A DNA stretch of 64,000 bases from Rhizophlyctis rosea. Taxonomy: Eukaryota > Chytridiomycota > Chytridiomycetes > Rhizophlyctidales > Rhizophlyctidaceae. The translations under genes were made by a program, and so were the position numbers. The stretch covers positions 1 through 64,000 of the forward strand of contig JADGJC010000044.1 in assembly GCA_027596075.1 (NCBI GenBank), in the 5' to 3' direction. Below the pieces are notes generated by a model, which saw nothing but the letters and a program-made list of their open reading frames with translations, did no database searches and was not told where the DNA came from. Positions 32,318 through 43,161 of this stretch are shown in pieces (the stretch's first letter is position 1; the number at the start of each line of letters is the position of its first letter).

Positions 32318-34442
32318 CTACTGCACAATCCGATCCCTCAAATATCCCAACACCGCGTCGGTACCCTTCTCCAATATCTGTCTTCTGGGCACCCTGAACA
32401 CATTCCCCTCCAACCTCAAATTCCGCAACTGAACACACAAGCCTAACTCAGGCGGAACTGTCCCCACATGGTTGTCACTCAAATCCAAAATGCGTAACTT
32501 ATCCATCCTGATGTACGTTTCGGGCTCGATTGAGGTAATGCTGTTGCCAGGGAGAAGCAGCGTTTCAAGAGACGGGAAGGAGTCGGCCAGGTTGGTGGGA
32601 ATGGAGGCGATGCGGTTGCGGGCTAAGTTTAGTTCTATGAGAGATGGGTATGGAGTCGTCGTGGGAATGGAAAGGGATTGAATGGCATTACATGAGAGGT
32701 CCAACATGCGGAGTTTAGGCAAGGGGATCGCTGGGAAGTCCTTGATTTGATTATGGTGGATGACTATTGTCGAAAGACTGTCAAAATAGTCTGACAATAC
32801 TGCTGGAAATTGTGTCAGAAGGTTGTGGTGGAGGACCAGTTCCGCGGGCCGATACGAAAAAGCGGATAGGTCTGTGGTGGTCAAATCTGTAAGCGAACGG
32901 TTGGAGAGGTCGATGATGCGAGCGGAAGTAGGTTGTGGGCTTGTGATTCTGGACTCGGGTGGAGATATGGAGGGAGGAGGAGTCGTTGGCCGAGCGGTGG
33001 TAGTCGTCGTCCTTGAAGATGTTGATGCGGGTGCTGCTGGTGCAGAGACTGAGATTGGACAAGCATGAGATTTAATGGGTCAGAGATAAAAGATTACATT
33101 TAATGAATGCTCACCAGGAATCCTATCTTTCAAAACTTTCAACAACTTGACAGTTCCGCCAATCGGCAATCCTCGCAAGGGGTTGCCGTTCAATATCACA
33201 CTGTTCAGGCCGGTTAAGAGTCCCAGTTCTGTCCAGGGTGAGGCCAGAAATGTTACACGAGCCGAATCATCCATAGAACTCAACTCATCTTACCTGGAGG
33301 CAACTTCGTAATAGCGTTATTGGAAATGTCCAGCCGCTTCAATCCCTTCAATCCTAAAACACCACTCGGCAAAGTAGCCAAAGCATTATCCGCCAAGTCC
33401 AACGTCTCCACCTCATCTGCGGCCTCCAGAAACCCGCTATCAACATCCCGCAAGGCATTGAACGATACCAAAAGCTCCTTGAGATTTGCGCATTGCACAA
33501 CTCCGCCGTCAACGCCATTGAGAATGCTGACTAAACGATTTCGACGCACATTTAGGATTTGCAGATTCGGAAGGGATGCTGAAGAGGATGTGACGGTGAA
33601 GATGGAAGAGAGGTGGTTTTCGCTCGCATCAAGTTCCTGGAGGGAAATCAGGCGTGTTATTCCCGCTCCGAGGTCCGTCAAGCGGTTGCTATTGACGAGT
33701 AGCTTGCGGAGACTGGTAAGACGATCGATATCCGATGGAAGAGTGGATAGGGCGTTTGATGAAAGGTCTAGAGCGGTGAGGTTGGGGAGGTGGCCGATGG
33801 GTGGGATGGTGGTGATTTTGTTGTTCGCAAGGGTCAAATCCCGCAAAGCAGAAAGGGAGACTATTGCTGAAGGGATACTGGAGAGAAGATTGCCCGATAG
33901 ATTGAGGTGCGTAAGACTTTGCAGATCGCCTATTTGATCTGGTACACTCTGAAGCCGGTTATTGCGAGCCTGGAGGGGACAGGGTCATGTATTGCAGAGA
34001 CTTAACAACTACTCATGCAAAATAACATACATCCAAGACCGTCAACGCCCCAAATTCTCCAATCCGCTCATCCAGCTCCTCCAAAACATTATTTGCAACA
34101 ATCAACCGCGTCAGTTCGGTTACTTCCCACCAGTTCTGCTCGTCCCCGCTTCTGTCAAATGACAAGTCAACCTTCTTCGAAAGCGCTGGTGTTGCCGGAG
34201 AGAAGAGTTGCTCAGGCACGACTTTGAGGTTCTTGTCAGAGAGATTCAACCGCCCGGAAGATCGAGACTGGTCTATGAGCTGCAAGTCGACAGTTAGAGG
34301 TGCGTACTGTAGGATGTTGGGAACCGGCGGTTTGTTTACCGACTTTGTTTACCGCTGCCTGGCCGCCGAAGGCTTCTTGGTCACTACCGAAGTGCCCACT
34401 GATGGACTGTCGGTCGAACCTGTCTGGCTTTCCTCGGAGCAT
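32318..34442 (-). CDS. LRRC40: Leucine-rich repeat protein LRRC40
   Basis: Made mostly of about 20 leucine-rich repeats of the 23-residue type. Exon 1 begins at 34442 and ends near 34353 (donor GTAAAC after GGQAA). It joins LIDQSRSSGRLNLSDKNL after a 73-nt intron, in phase. Four to five exons in all, about 590 residues. The N-terminal block LIDQSRSSGRLNLSDKNLKV followed by WWEVTELTRLIVANN corresponds to human LRRC40 (ARKSGQLNLSGR, WWEQTDLTKLI). The C-terminal cap LEGNVFRVPRRQILEKGTDA followed by LGYLRDRI matches LRRC40 (NPFRVPRAAIL, LEYLRDRI). These caps identify the family. Function in any organism is poorly known. Short Ser/Thr-rich linkers (TSSRTTTPSY-type) split the repeats near 32880-33060. 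Confidence 0.85.
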
Positions 34443-34811
34443 TTGAACAATGCCAGCAGTCTCAGAAAAAGATAAATGAAAGGGTGTGTTTGGGCTGAGA
34501 ATTAATGGTTAAGTTTAGGGAAAGGGCAGCAAGGGTCGAGGAAACCTTTGGCTTGCCTTCAAAGACGAAGAATGCGCAGGCGCCAGGGCTGGGGCTCAAA
34601 GTGGGGCCACTTCAAAGGACCCTGAATTTGGGACCAATCCCCGGTTCACTATTGGCCTTACGGCCCAAGGAACTTACGACCCTACCAATATACTCCGATT
34701 ACTACGTAGTACGGTACGGTCGCTCACAAGGCACAATAGGCATTGATGCAAGCTTTATTTACAATGATTTCTAGCAATATATGTACATAAATTCAGCAAT
34801 GAAAAGCTTTC
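34443..34811. other. Intergenic region between two minus-strand genes
   Basis: Promoter of LRRC40 and 3' flank of NELF-C/D. A short perfect palindrome TACTACGTAGTA lies near 34702. No gene. Confidence 0.4.
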
Positions 34812-36728
34812 TTATCGGAATTCTCCCCTCATTCGGTCAATATTATCAGCATCTTCTTCATCAAGTTCCAAAGCATTGATATCCATATCTAAAAAATCAT
34901 TCATTCAGCATTCTCCGTGAAATGCGTTCCAACAGGCACTTACCTAAGAAACGCTTCAAGGCGGCAGGTGCATCCGGCATATCGAGATTTCTGAAGGCCT
35001 GAACAGGCAATTGTTTTAAGATCTCTAGCATCGGAACCACCACCTCCTTCTTGTAGGGACCGTGAGTGGTCATCGCAATCTGTTTAAACATTCAAAGTTC
35101 AGGAAATTGCAATGACTGCCTTCTTCACGATCATTCGAACAAACCTTGGCGACAAAGTATGCCTTGGATCTCTCCTCAAGTCGTCCCGAAGCTGACACCA
35201 TGAATTGCAGGACCGGTGTGACATAGCCTCTTTGCAATAGGAAGATCAGACGGTCCAGTATGTACTGTCGGAATAACATCTGTGCAAAGATGCTGAGCCT
35301 CGGTTACGGTCTCGACGAGATGAATGAAGAACCTACTGCGAGCATCGGGGTATATGTAGAAAAGTCGTGCTCCAAGAGTTTGTACCAGATCTCAGCAACG
35401 TAGGGGCGATGAAGCGGGTATCGAGTGGCAATCTGATTGAGAACTTTGTCAATGCCGAGCATGCAAAGACCGAGAACGACATTCGTACTTGCCTCATCGA
35501 GGAGATGAAACATCAATGGGTGCCCCTGTTGCTGCAAATTTCTCCAATCGTAGAATGTGCTTCCACGGACAAGATTATCTCTGAGCCATACAATGTACGC
35601 CATTGAAGTGACTGGAAATCTGCGCACCATTTGATATCAGTCACTCGTGCTGTGATTCAAGCACCCGTCGGTTGTACATACTCCAAGGCTCGACCGAATT
35701 CATCCACATTCTGGTTGAACTGCATTTCGCTGGTTACTCTTCCTGTCAACGCCTCGAAAGCTTTTAACGCCGCCAATGTGGTATCGACATTCTGCTTGTT
35801 TTCTTGCTGCGGACCGCCGGCAGACGCCAGTGCGATCAGAAAGAGTCTCTCGTCCATTCCCTCTGAGCTGCGCTTCGGACTGAAGACGTCCGATACCATG
35901 GGTTCTATGGATCCATTGTCAGTCAGTGTTATAAAAGATACTTGGTTTCTCACGAACCCAGTACAAAATAATCGCGAATCAAATCCACGTGGTTCAAGCT
36001 CTCATCCTGGATGTAATACCTATATAGCTATGGGCAGAGGGCAAGTCAATGATGGCATCTGGAATTGCTGAGGACGTCACGCCCAACGTACATTGTTTAT
36101 TTCCCCAGCTGTAGCCTTTCTGTTGCGGATGATCTCGCCAAGTGACCGTAGCATCAATGGTGGAAATTTTCCCGCAAACCATATGGCCTCATTGATCAAT
36201 TGTGCGCTGGAGTCACGGAACAAAACTTAACAAAGCGGATATGCAGACTCGAGTTGTTTTAGACTCACTCCTCTTTGTCGGCAACCAACTCTGCCAGTTC
36301 TTGGCTAACTCTTCGCAAATTCTTGGCCCACGTGACTTTACTCTCCGGGTCAAGGTATAGACCTGCCAGCAGCTTCTGCGCGTGAACATAACTGTAAATG
36401 TCCTGGCAGCAAGTTGGCTGAAAGCATGGGGCGGTGAGTCGGTGACAGAGGTATGGCGGCTTGACCAACTGTGCCAAAGACTAACCGCAAGGTTTTCCTG
36501 CACCCAACGCTTGATGTCGACCTCTGGCACTTTTGGAAGCTCGTCCTTCAGTACGTCAGTGATATGTTTACTCCATAGTGTGATATCATCGTATATCAAG
36601 ACGTGTCTTTGAGCCTCGCCATCCTCCTGAAAGACATCAGCATGTATTAAACATCTGGGGACCAAGCTACGCGCGATAGCACTCATTGTGGTTGAAAGCA
36701 TACCGAGTCGATACTTATTGGTTCCATT
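34812..36728 (-). CDS. NELFCD: Negative elongation factor subunit NELF-C/D (TH1 family)
   Basis: Subunit of NELF, which holds RNA polymerase II paused near promoters in animals. The gene starts at 36728 with MEPISIDS, then an intron, then EDGEAQRHVLIYDD. It has about eight exons and ends EEDADNIDRMRGEFR at 34812. The C-terminal half aligns with human NELF-C/D: FPVTSMAYIVWLRDNL (human FPVVAMGVLKWVDWTV), PLMFHLLDEASTNVVL (human PVHLALLDEISTCHQLL), YILDRLIFLLQRGYVTPVLQ (human TLLDRMVHLLSRGYVLPVVS). The N-terminal half is helical and less similar. Divergent from the helicase gene with a 278-bp shared promoter. Confidence 0.8.
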
Positions 36729-37006
36729 GTTGCTCTATTAGATCTGATGTTCGAAGGGGTGCTGGGAACGAACATCGAAGTCAAAGGGAAGCTTGTGATG
36801 AGATTAACGACGTGGCTTGCGCAGTCAACACGCGTGGCGCTGCTGCTGCGCAAGCCATCGCGCATAAACTTGACTTGCCTCCTCCTCAGAGTCCTTTGGC
36901 TCAATGGCTGCATTCCTTTTCGAAAGAAGGACTAGGGCCCGGCAACGGCCGCAGTAGTAGTAGACAAAGTAGTATCGTGAAAGCACTAGGCGGATTGTAG
37001 GAAATA

Positions 37007-39048
37007 ATGAGGAGGACTGCCGGGTTACTTTCGCTGCTCTATCGACCAGTCTGCCGTCAATGTCACGCTCGTATTGCACACGCAAGAACGTTCTCGTCAG
37101 ACTTCTTGACGACGGGAGAGCAACCGAAGCAAGTCCCAACAAAGCGCGCATCATATGACGTGAACCCACGAAGCGATGAGGCCTACACTTTGCAGTCTCA
37201 GTGCGCGGATCAGTCGGAAACTGTGGCAACGGAAGCAGCTGCTGGTGACAGTCACGCGCGAGGAGCTCACGGTCCTCCAGCTTCGAGTCAAGTAGGCACG
37301 GCACCAGCCGGAACTTTTGAAGCTGTCGCTGATATAGACCCGCGTTTGATAGCTAATCTCGCGTCACTTGGGGTTTCTCATCCGAATAAAATGCAATCTA
37401 ATGTATGCCAAAAGGATCCAGACTTTTCTCCTGGTCACACTTTGATGTAACGTCGCCTCACACCTATAGGTACTCCCGCTGTTGCGCAACAACCAATCTA
37501 CCATCTTCATAGCTCAGACTGGGTCTGGAAAAACTTTGAGTAAGTCCATTTTGGCTTATTCTTGCAAGTGCTATATTAACAATCTACATCCTAGCTTATC
37601 TACTTCCTCTATTGAGCTCTCTCCTCTCCACTTCACCGCCACCCGCATCAATACGACACTCCATATCTCCTCGCCTCCTCATCATTGTCCCCTCTCGCGA
37701 ACTCGGGATCCAACTATTAAACACTCTCCGCCACCTAACACGCGGCCTCAACCTCAGGATCACCCAAACACCCTTCCCGGAATCAATCCCTCTGTCCCAC
37801 ATCTCCAACCCAGATATCGGCATCTGCACTCCCGTCGGCATAATAGACAACAAAGTCCTCAGAAAAGGCATCAACAAAAAGATACATCCGCTCTTCGAAC
37901 GCACCGAGTCCGTAGTCTACGACGAAATGGATCTTACAATAGCCGAGATCAAGAGTGCCGGATGGCGCATCCTGATGGCCGCCGCGAAGAGTAGTACCAA
38001 CCGTGTAGCAATTGCACAAGGGAAGCCCATTCAGTTCGTATTTTGCGGTGCGACGCTGTTTGCTACTTCTTGGGGGGCGAAAGTCAGTAATCGGGCTTAC
38101 AAACGCGATCCGGTGGCGATAGTGAATAAGGTTTTGCGAGAGAAGGTGGCGATAGTCAAAGAGTCTGGCATGCACTTTACTCCTCCTGGGTTGACCGAGA
38201 GTTTTGTTGTTGTGGACGTTGACGAAGGCGTTGAGGGTGTTGGGAAGGAAAATGAGGAGACCCCTGTCACCGAGCAAGCTGCAGGACAGAAGGGAAAACC
38301 AAAGCTCACACCGGAAGAACTGGAACTGTTGGAAGCTCGCGAAACCGAACTCAAATGCAAGGCGTTCCTTGGACTAATACAGAAGAAACTGGAGGAAATG
38401 TCCACCTCGCCGACCGACCATAAGTGGCTTGTGTTCTGTAACTCGGCACATAGAGTAGAACAGGTCCATGCTGCCGTAGAAGCCTTCCAAGAGTACCATA
38501 GGAGCATCGATTCACCAGTAGAGTTGAAGAACGATGTAGTGTCGGGGGATCCAAGTGTAGAACGGTCGATAGCGTTATTTAGGTTTGCGGCGAAGGGCAG
38601 GGGTGGCGAAGAGGCGGTTCTGGAGGCGGCGGTCAAAGCTGACACAACGGTACCAACAACAAAGCCAAGACTGCATTTGTTGATTTGTACGGATGTAGCA
38701 TCGCGTGGTATCGATTTTGCGGATGTGGATTGTGTGGTGCAGGTGGATCTGGGGATGAAGGCGGCGCAGTATTTGCATCGTGTTGGAAGGACGGCGAGGG
38801 CTGGGAGAGTGGGAGAAGGTGTGTTTTTCTTTTGTAAATTCGACCCTTTTGACTTGTTTGCTCATTGTGTTGTGCCCGCAGCTGTTTCATTTGTTGTCTC
38901 GAGGGACAAGAAGTTGGCGCGTTCTCTGGAGGAAGGGACGTATTCGTTGGAGGAGGCGGTGGATGGAGAGGTGGATGAGGGTGATGATGATGTAGATCTG
39001 GACGAACTTGTCGATGATGAGAATGATCGTATGGAAGCAAGACGGTAG
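37007..39048 (+). CDS. Mitochondrial DEAD-box-like RNA helicase (DDX28/MRH4 type), motif II DEMD
   Basis: ATP-dependent RNA helicase, probably acting in mitochondrial ribosome assembly as DDX28 and Mrh4 do. Exons are 37007-37402, 37470-37539, 37595-38818 and 38882-39048, giving about 618 residues. The first 30 residues are Arg-rich without acids (RRTAGLLSLLYRPVCRQCHA), as in a mitochondrial presequence. Motifs: Q-motif region HPNKMQSNVLP, motif I AQTGSGKT, Ia VPSRELG, Ib TP, II YDEMD in place of DEAD, III CGAT in place of SAT, V TDVASRGIDF, VI HRVGRTARAG. The acidic tail (EGDDDVDLDELVDDEND) is unusual. The last intron (38819-38881) is 63 nt, has no stop and could be retained, adding 21 residues. 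Confidence 0.85.
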
Positions 39049-39364
39049 TAGAGAACTGATAAACGTGCTCCCCATCGGGCTTCGGTCGGTTGCGGACATC
39101 CGGAGCTGTAAAAGTCGCTTGTTGTTTCTGCAATATACAGCTGAATGCTCGACCTGAACAGAACGCCTGAATTTCATGGCATAGTGTTGTGTGTGATTGT
39201 ATTTGGACTGCGAGTAAAGTATCGGTAAATTGAAAAAACAAGACTGTACAAGAAATTAAGCTATCGGGCCTGAGCCCTTCCCATTAAAACTTATTTGATA
39301 CCCCTACGGAACTAACACTACTCCTCTCTTCTCGTGCTTGAGACTTTTGCTTCCCCGCGTCTCC
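39049..39364. other. Convergent 3' flanks, no gene seen
   Basis: Between the stop codons of the helicase (+) and the orphan Cys/His-rich gene (-). No supported coding sequence. Confidence 0.4.
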
Positions 39365-40174
39365 TCAGAGGAAGATACTCCCAGACCCCGACGCATGGTC
39401 CGATGGATCCCCGACCATCCCAACCATCCCAACTCCCACCCCGCTCCCACCAGAGTGTCCCTGAGCATGCGATTGCGGGTGACTGTGAGTATGACCGTGA
39501 TGGAGTTGCTGGTGGGCGAGAGCGTGCTGCTGATGAAGTTGGGCGTGATGACTGTGAGGAGTCGCTGGACCGAGGTGACCATGCCCATCCGCAGACACCA
39601 TCAACTTTGCAAACTCCGGCATCTTCCCACCCAACGTGTACTCCGCCGGCATGCGAGCTGTTGCGTCCATATCCAAAAGACCGTCCGGTGCACCGCCCAA
39701 CCCTCCAGCAACGGGAGACAGTTGTCCACTTTGTTGAGGCGGCGATCCGCCCTCGATCAGTGCTTCTTCGAATTGCCAGGCGCGGGTGTTGACGGGAATA
39801 CGGTATTCGGTTTTGATGCGGAGGAGTTCTTTTTGGGCTTCGTATTCGGCCATGCGGAGGGAGATTGCTGTGCGTTGCCAGGTTTGCTGTTTGAATAAAG
39901 AGTCAGGGTTATCCAATTCCAATCCGGTTGCAAATCATCAGCTAATATCATGCTTTATGCTGACTAAACTTACCAATTCGGCCTCCATCTGCGTCAATCT
40001 CTTCTTCAGCAAAGCACACTCAGTCATGCACTTCTCGAGCGTCTCCGTCTTCTTGGTGCGTGACTTGCGCCCCGCACATGTGAAGCAGAACAGTCGTCCT
40101 TTCACGGCGGTGTTCTTGCAGCTGACTTTGTATCCTTGGCATTGGCGGGCGGCTTGGGATTGATGTTGGAGCAT
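39365..40174 (-). CDS. Orphan protein with Cys cluster, coiled coil and His-rich tail
   Basis: Two exons (40174-39974 and 39886-39365, phase 0) give 240 residues. The N-terminus holds a possible zinc site, CQGYKVSCKN followed by RLFCFTCAGR, that is C-x6-C-x10-C-x2-C. A basic segment GRKSRTKKTETLEK and a heptad helix CALLKKRLTQMEAELQTWQR follow. This basic-then-helix layout resembles a DNA-binding dimer, but the basic part is not a bZIP consensus. The C-terminal 90 residues are extremely His-rich (QLHQQHALAHQQLHHGHTHS) and then Gly-rich. No family is recognised; a metal-binding or transcription role is only a guess. Confidence 0.65.
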
Positions 40175-40926
40175 TTTTGGTGCGTGGGGTACGGTGGTGG
40201 TGTGGGAGGAAGTGCGTGGTCGGTGTATGGATGTATAATTGCGTGAAAAGAGTAGATGGAAGTTGCGATGGGTGACAGCTTGTGCGCACCGATCAAAACT
40301 ATGATACCCACCCTATGGTCAAGGTGATCCCAACAGAACTAAGCTACAGCAGTAACAACCGCAAACCACGAAGTATGACCTATATGCTAAGAATATGCAG
40401 CCCGCAGCTAACCCGCACGTGTAGTCAACACCACCTAGTTGTTGCAAGAGGTATGTGTCGAGATTGCGAAGTGGGAAGTTCGATAGTTGACAACATACGG
40501 GGGGACGAAGTTGCAACACGCGCGTCTTGTCATCTGAAGAGATGAGACCTGGCCTGCGGGGCGTGTTTTGGGGTCCAGGTGTGGCACATAGCCGTGTTAC
40601 ATAATCAGAGCACCCCATTTTGCGATAAATTCAATTTCATGGTAGCCCTTTCTTGTTTGAGACCTGCACGGACAGCGTCATCGTTTTCATGAAAGATGTC
40701 GCCTGTTCATCGAAGGTTGCATGTGGGTCACACATATTACCATAGCTCCGAGCAGTGAGTGCCCTTTCGTCTTCAGCATTTTTCAACACCCCGCTGAACA
40801 ATAAAGATCTGCAACTGCAACTGGTATTTTTGGTATTGATGACATGTAGCTATTCTTATGTACAACACGCTCCTATGCTATATATGCCAGATGCTGAAAC
40901 GCCGCTCCACCGTGGACAATGTAAAT
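40175..40926. other. Intergenic region, no gene seen
   Basis: Promoter of the orphan gene and 3' flank of the Pkr1-like gene. Small frames on both strands lack start context and splice signals. Confidence 0.4.
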
Positions 40927-42207
40927 TTATACAGTTTTCTTACTTTCTACAAGTTCCTCCTCCGCCGATGCTGCAACTTCCCCGCCCACCGTTGACGAAA
41001 TTGCAGATGGCGCAATTGCTTGAATGGGGATCTCCTTGGATCCGGTAGCGGGGGTTGTGTTCGAAGGGTCAGAAGGATTGGCAGCGTCTGGAGGTGGAAG
41101 TTTGGCGAGCTCTGTGAGAAACCTGCTCAACCGACAAGAATCAGTATTAATTGTATGCACAGCGTGGCATGAGCAGAAACCTGGTTTCAAGTGTGCTGAC
41201 TCCCTACCATTGCAAAGAGAAGAATAATCCGCCGGCAATACCCATGAGAGCAAGGACATGTATGTTCCCTTTTGTCGCAATCGCAAGAGACCCCAATGAC
41301 AAGAACAGGCCCACAAAGCACATGTTGATGACGGACCGGACGCGTTCGTTCACTCCCGGGGTGAAAATGGACTCCCATATCTCTTCAACGATGTTGCGCT
41401 GTGCTTCGTTACTTTCTGTCTGAGATGTATCGAGCGCCGCGTCGTCGTCCTCTTTGATCTCTAGATCTGTGTCAAGTTCGACTGAGGGCTGGGAGCCAGC
41501 TACATCGGGGATGGTTTCGGTCTTCAGATCTCGTGTTGGAGGGATGGGTAGGGCTTCGACTTTGTGGCTGCGCCCTTCTATCTCCCCATCATCACTGTCG
41601 CCCCCATCTTCCTCCACAATCAAATTCGGGACAGTCTCCTCCGCTGCGACCTCCGTAGGTGCTTCTGCTTCTCCTACCTGATCCTGCCTACCCTGTTCTA
41701 TGCTATCACCATTTCCATCCTGGCTCTCAAACAAATGGTCGGTCGAAGTAGGTTGGTCGTTGTCATTGTGCAATTGATTGGTAGGCTCTTTAGACTTTGC
41801 ATAATGTCAATGACAAGCGAATAACGATCCACCGCGAGGGGTCGGCATTTACTGACCTTGAGCTCCTGATCTGTACCTTCAACTTCCTCGTCGATAATTG
41901 CCGCTTCTCTCGTGTCTGGCTCATCACTCACAGCTGGTGCACCATCACCACTTTCACCGAAGTAGCTCCCGCCATGCTTTTCCCCAGGACTGCTGACAAT
42001 GATCACTGACTCGTCGTCCGTGTCCGTTACCGCAGTCGGGGACTTGGAGGAGTCGGTGTCTGAGGGTGTGCTGTCTTCTGAGCTGCCTGAGCTTTGGGTG
42101 TTGACAGGTGGAGTTGTGACGATTGGAGGAAGTTCCTGAGCCTTGTCTTCAACTGGCTCGAAAACGGGAACCGTGGAGGTAGTTGCTGCGGTGGACGACG
42201 GTTCCAT
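40927..42207 (-). CDS. Pkr1-like protein, putative V-ATPase assembly factor
   Basis: The C-terminal part matches the Pkr1 domain of small ER proteins that help assemble the V-ATPase membrane sector: WESIFTPGVNERVRSVIN, then two hydrophobic helices (CFVGLFLSLGSLAIA and IHVLALMGIAGGLFFSLQWF), then LTELAKL. Yeast Pkr1 is about 120 residues. Here about 280 residues of acidic, Ser/Thr-rich disordered sequence precede it (DTDDESVIIVSSPG, EEDGGDSDDGEIEG). Exons: 42207-41857, 41794-41208, and a last exon ending at 40927. The start at 42207 is the first ATG of the open frame. A good donor (GTAAGT near 42450) and an upstream frame (DRKLVLRATLPLKR) suggest an additional 5' exon without an obvious ATG. 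Confidence 0.6.
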
Positions 42208-43161
42208 TTCTGAGTGCAGCGGTTGTGCGTTCGCAGCTGGTGATCTGGGAATGGCGGTATGGATGCCGTTGCCTCTGTTTCCCACGCGGTCAGGGGCAGC
42301 ACACGGAAACAGTGTCTCTTTTAAAGACAACGAACTCTGGAAAAGGGTACCTATATTCACGTAAAGTCAGACAAATGAGCACTGTCAGTATCAAGTAGTG
42401 CGAAAAAGGCGTCTCAGTGGTAATGACTTCCTTCAGGTTCAGGAACTTACGTTTCAAGGGCAAGGTCGCGCGAAGAACTAGTTTGCGATCTGGTGTCAGT
42501 CTTCCAAAATCAGAAACAGCGCAACTGGCCTTCGTATCAACCGAAGAAACCTCTAGAAGGTAAAAATCGAGATGGCAGCTGCACCTTTCATATAAGATGA
42601 ATGAGGTGACGAAACAGACTATCTTTGATGGAGTTGAAAAATGAAATCTGGCGCAAGCAAGACAGAAGGGGTCAACGTGGCCATGTGGCACGGCCAAGCG
42701 TGGGGCCTCGCCACAGAAAGCTTGCCTGACGCGTCAGGGCCTCCACGCAGCCATGCGTGTCAAGAAATAGAGTTTATGACAAAAGGATTCCAAGATTATG
42801 ATACTTACGATGTTACATTCATTTTAGTATTATGCAAATGTACGTGTCCGAGTATGGTAAGCGTGTTTGGATCCATTGTAACAGAATGCCCGTCTGAAGT
42901 GTGTGATGTGTAATACTTCTACTGAGATACGCCTCATGCTTATGGTCACCATTGCAACTCTATACAATCGCCTGAGACTGACTCAGGATCCATTGCTACA
43001 ATGTAGCGGGCGTACAATGATGAAGTCAAAGAAAGCGTCAGCTTATTTTATGGCTCAGAAGCAAGATTGGGGTTGACCTTATGCCTAATTTCATCAATAT
43101 ATACAAAATCTGTTCCTCCCGCCCGCAGAGAAACAATCTTTTCCATTACATATGGGTATAT
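42208..43161. other. Intergenic region with a possible extra 5' exon of the Pkr1-like gene
   Basis: 42208-42360 and about 42450-42590 read open in phase with the Pkr1-like gene across a GT-AG intron, but no ATG was found, so they may be 5' untranslated exons. The rest, to 43161, holds no gene. Confidence 0.4.

Noticed and set aside
34680..34740. Short palindrome TACTACGTAGTA as a possible transposon end
   Set aside because: Only 12 bp, with no second copy or target duplication nearby.
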